NCBI GenBank assembly: GCA_902806305.1
Contig: CADCWC010000276.1
Coordinates: 1 to 5,618, forward strand
Reading direction: 5' to 3'
Source: an uncultured Thermoleophilia bacterium
GTDB lineage: Bacteria; Actinomycetota; Thermoleophilia; Gaiellales; F1-60-MAGs149
DNA: 5,618 nt
Numbering within the stretch: the first letter of the stretch is position 1; every line of letters starts with the position of its first letter. Positions 5,185-5,618 of this stretch are shown piece after piece. The translations under genes were made by a program, and so were the position numbers. Below the pieces are notes generated by a model. It ran no database searches. It saw nothing but the letters and a program-made list of their open reading frames with translations, and was not told the DNA's origin.

Positions 5185-5618
5185 AGCGGGATGCGCTCGC
5201 GAGCCAGCACGATCGGCACGAGCGCCGCCAGGGCGAGGAGCCCGGCGACCAGGAACGAGCGGCTGAAGGCGTGCGTGCCCGCCCGACGCAGCTCCTCGTC
5301 GAGGTCGGCCTCGAGCCGGTCGAACGCCGCGGCCTGCCCGGTGTCGGCCGGCCGGTTCGCCCGGAACGCCGGCCCGAGCTCGGGCAGCTGCTGGCCCGTC
5401 GCGTCGAGCTCCCGGGTGATCGCATCCCCGAGCCGGACCTTCGACTCGAGCGGGATGTCGGCCTGGAGCAGGAGGTCCGTGCCCGAGCGCTCGGCCGCCG
5501 CCTCCTGCTCGGTCAGGTCGGCCACGAAGAGCGGCGTCAGGAGGACGATGCCGAGGACGACCCCGGCGTGGCGGGCGGCGATCGTCCAGCCGCCGTGGAC
5601 GGCCTGACGCGACCGGCC
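5181..5618 (-). CDS. C-terminal end of an MFS-like multidrug transporter (5' end beyond right edge)
   Basis: The frame is open from the right edge to TGA at 5183-5181, giving the last 145 residues; a GTG at 5525 within it is internal and not the likely start. A basic segment (residues 1-17) leads into a hydrophobic helix at about 18-33, then a polar, acidic stretch of about 88 residues, then a final helix at about 122-138 with a basic end (ARER). By the positive-inside rule both outer ends are cytoplasmic and the middle stretch is extracytoplasmic. This layout, and phrases such as RHAGVVLGIVLLTPLF and the GTHAFSRSFLVAG lead-in to the last helix, resemble the C-termini of EmrB/QacA-like drug-export MFS proteins in Thermoleophilia as I remember them. 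The fragment lacks the diagnostic MFS motifs, which lie upstream, so another polytopic membrane protein is possible. It is translationally coupled to the duplicated-domain protein downstream. Confidence 0.6.
   Translation of the reverse strand, partial: GRSRQAVHGGWTIAARHAGVVLGIVLLTPLFVADLTEQEAAAERSGTDLLLQADIPLESKVRLGDAITRELDATGQQLPELGPAFRANRPADTGQAAAFDRLEADLDEELRRAGTHAFSRSFLVAGLLALAALVPIVLARERIPL

Noticed and set aside
5181..5525. Stand-alone 114-residue protein starting at GTG 5525
   Set aside because: The frame continues without a stop to the window edge, and the residues just upstream form a transmembrane helix into which the GTG codon falls. The gene is best read as the tail of a larger transporter.

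Overview
The window is very GC-rich (by eye well above 70%), with almost exclusively G/C third codon positions, several GTG starts and tightly packed genes. This suits a high-GC actinobacterium. The style of the ABC permease, the D-alanine ligase and the transporter tail reminds me of the Thermoleophilia (Solirubrobacterales and relatives). That placement rests on memory of family resemblance, not on a search.

Layout from left to right. Positions 1-600 (minus) hold the first 200 residues of an FtsX/MacB-type ABC transporter permease that runs off the left edge. Positions 601-822 are a short non-coding stretch between divergent genes. Positions 823-1362 (plus) encode a small, unrecognised four-helix membrane protein. 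It converges, with only 8 bp between stop codons, on a minus-strand gene block that fills the rest of the window. Read in transcription order (right to left), that block is: the C-terminal end of an MFS-like transporter (right edge to 5181); a membrane-anchored protein with an internal 113-residue duplication (5184-4381); a class I/II PLP aminotransferase (4340-3072); D-alanine--D-alanine ligase (3067-2144); and an arginase-superfamily protein with an altered active site (2147-1371).

The block looks like one or two transcription units. Two junctions are 4-bp GTGA stop/start overlaps (5181-5184 and 2144-2147), one gap is 4 nt and the largest is 40 nt. The aminotransferase, Ddl and arginase-like genes form the tightest trio and suggest a shared role in amino-acid or peptidoglycan-precursor metabolism. 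The transporter tail and the duplicated-domain protein form a second, translationally coupled pair whose non-cytoplasmic parts probably face the same side of the membrane.

The points most worth a second look are the arginase-like protein, where three catalytic or metal-site positions appear replaced (His to Cys, His to Gly, Glu to Cys), and the ungapped 113-residue duplication with a repeated Cys-x27-Cys pattern. I saw no RNA genes, mobile elements, CRISPR arrays or attachment sites.
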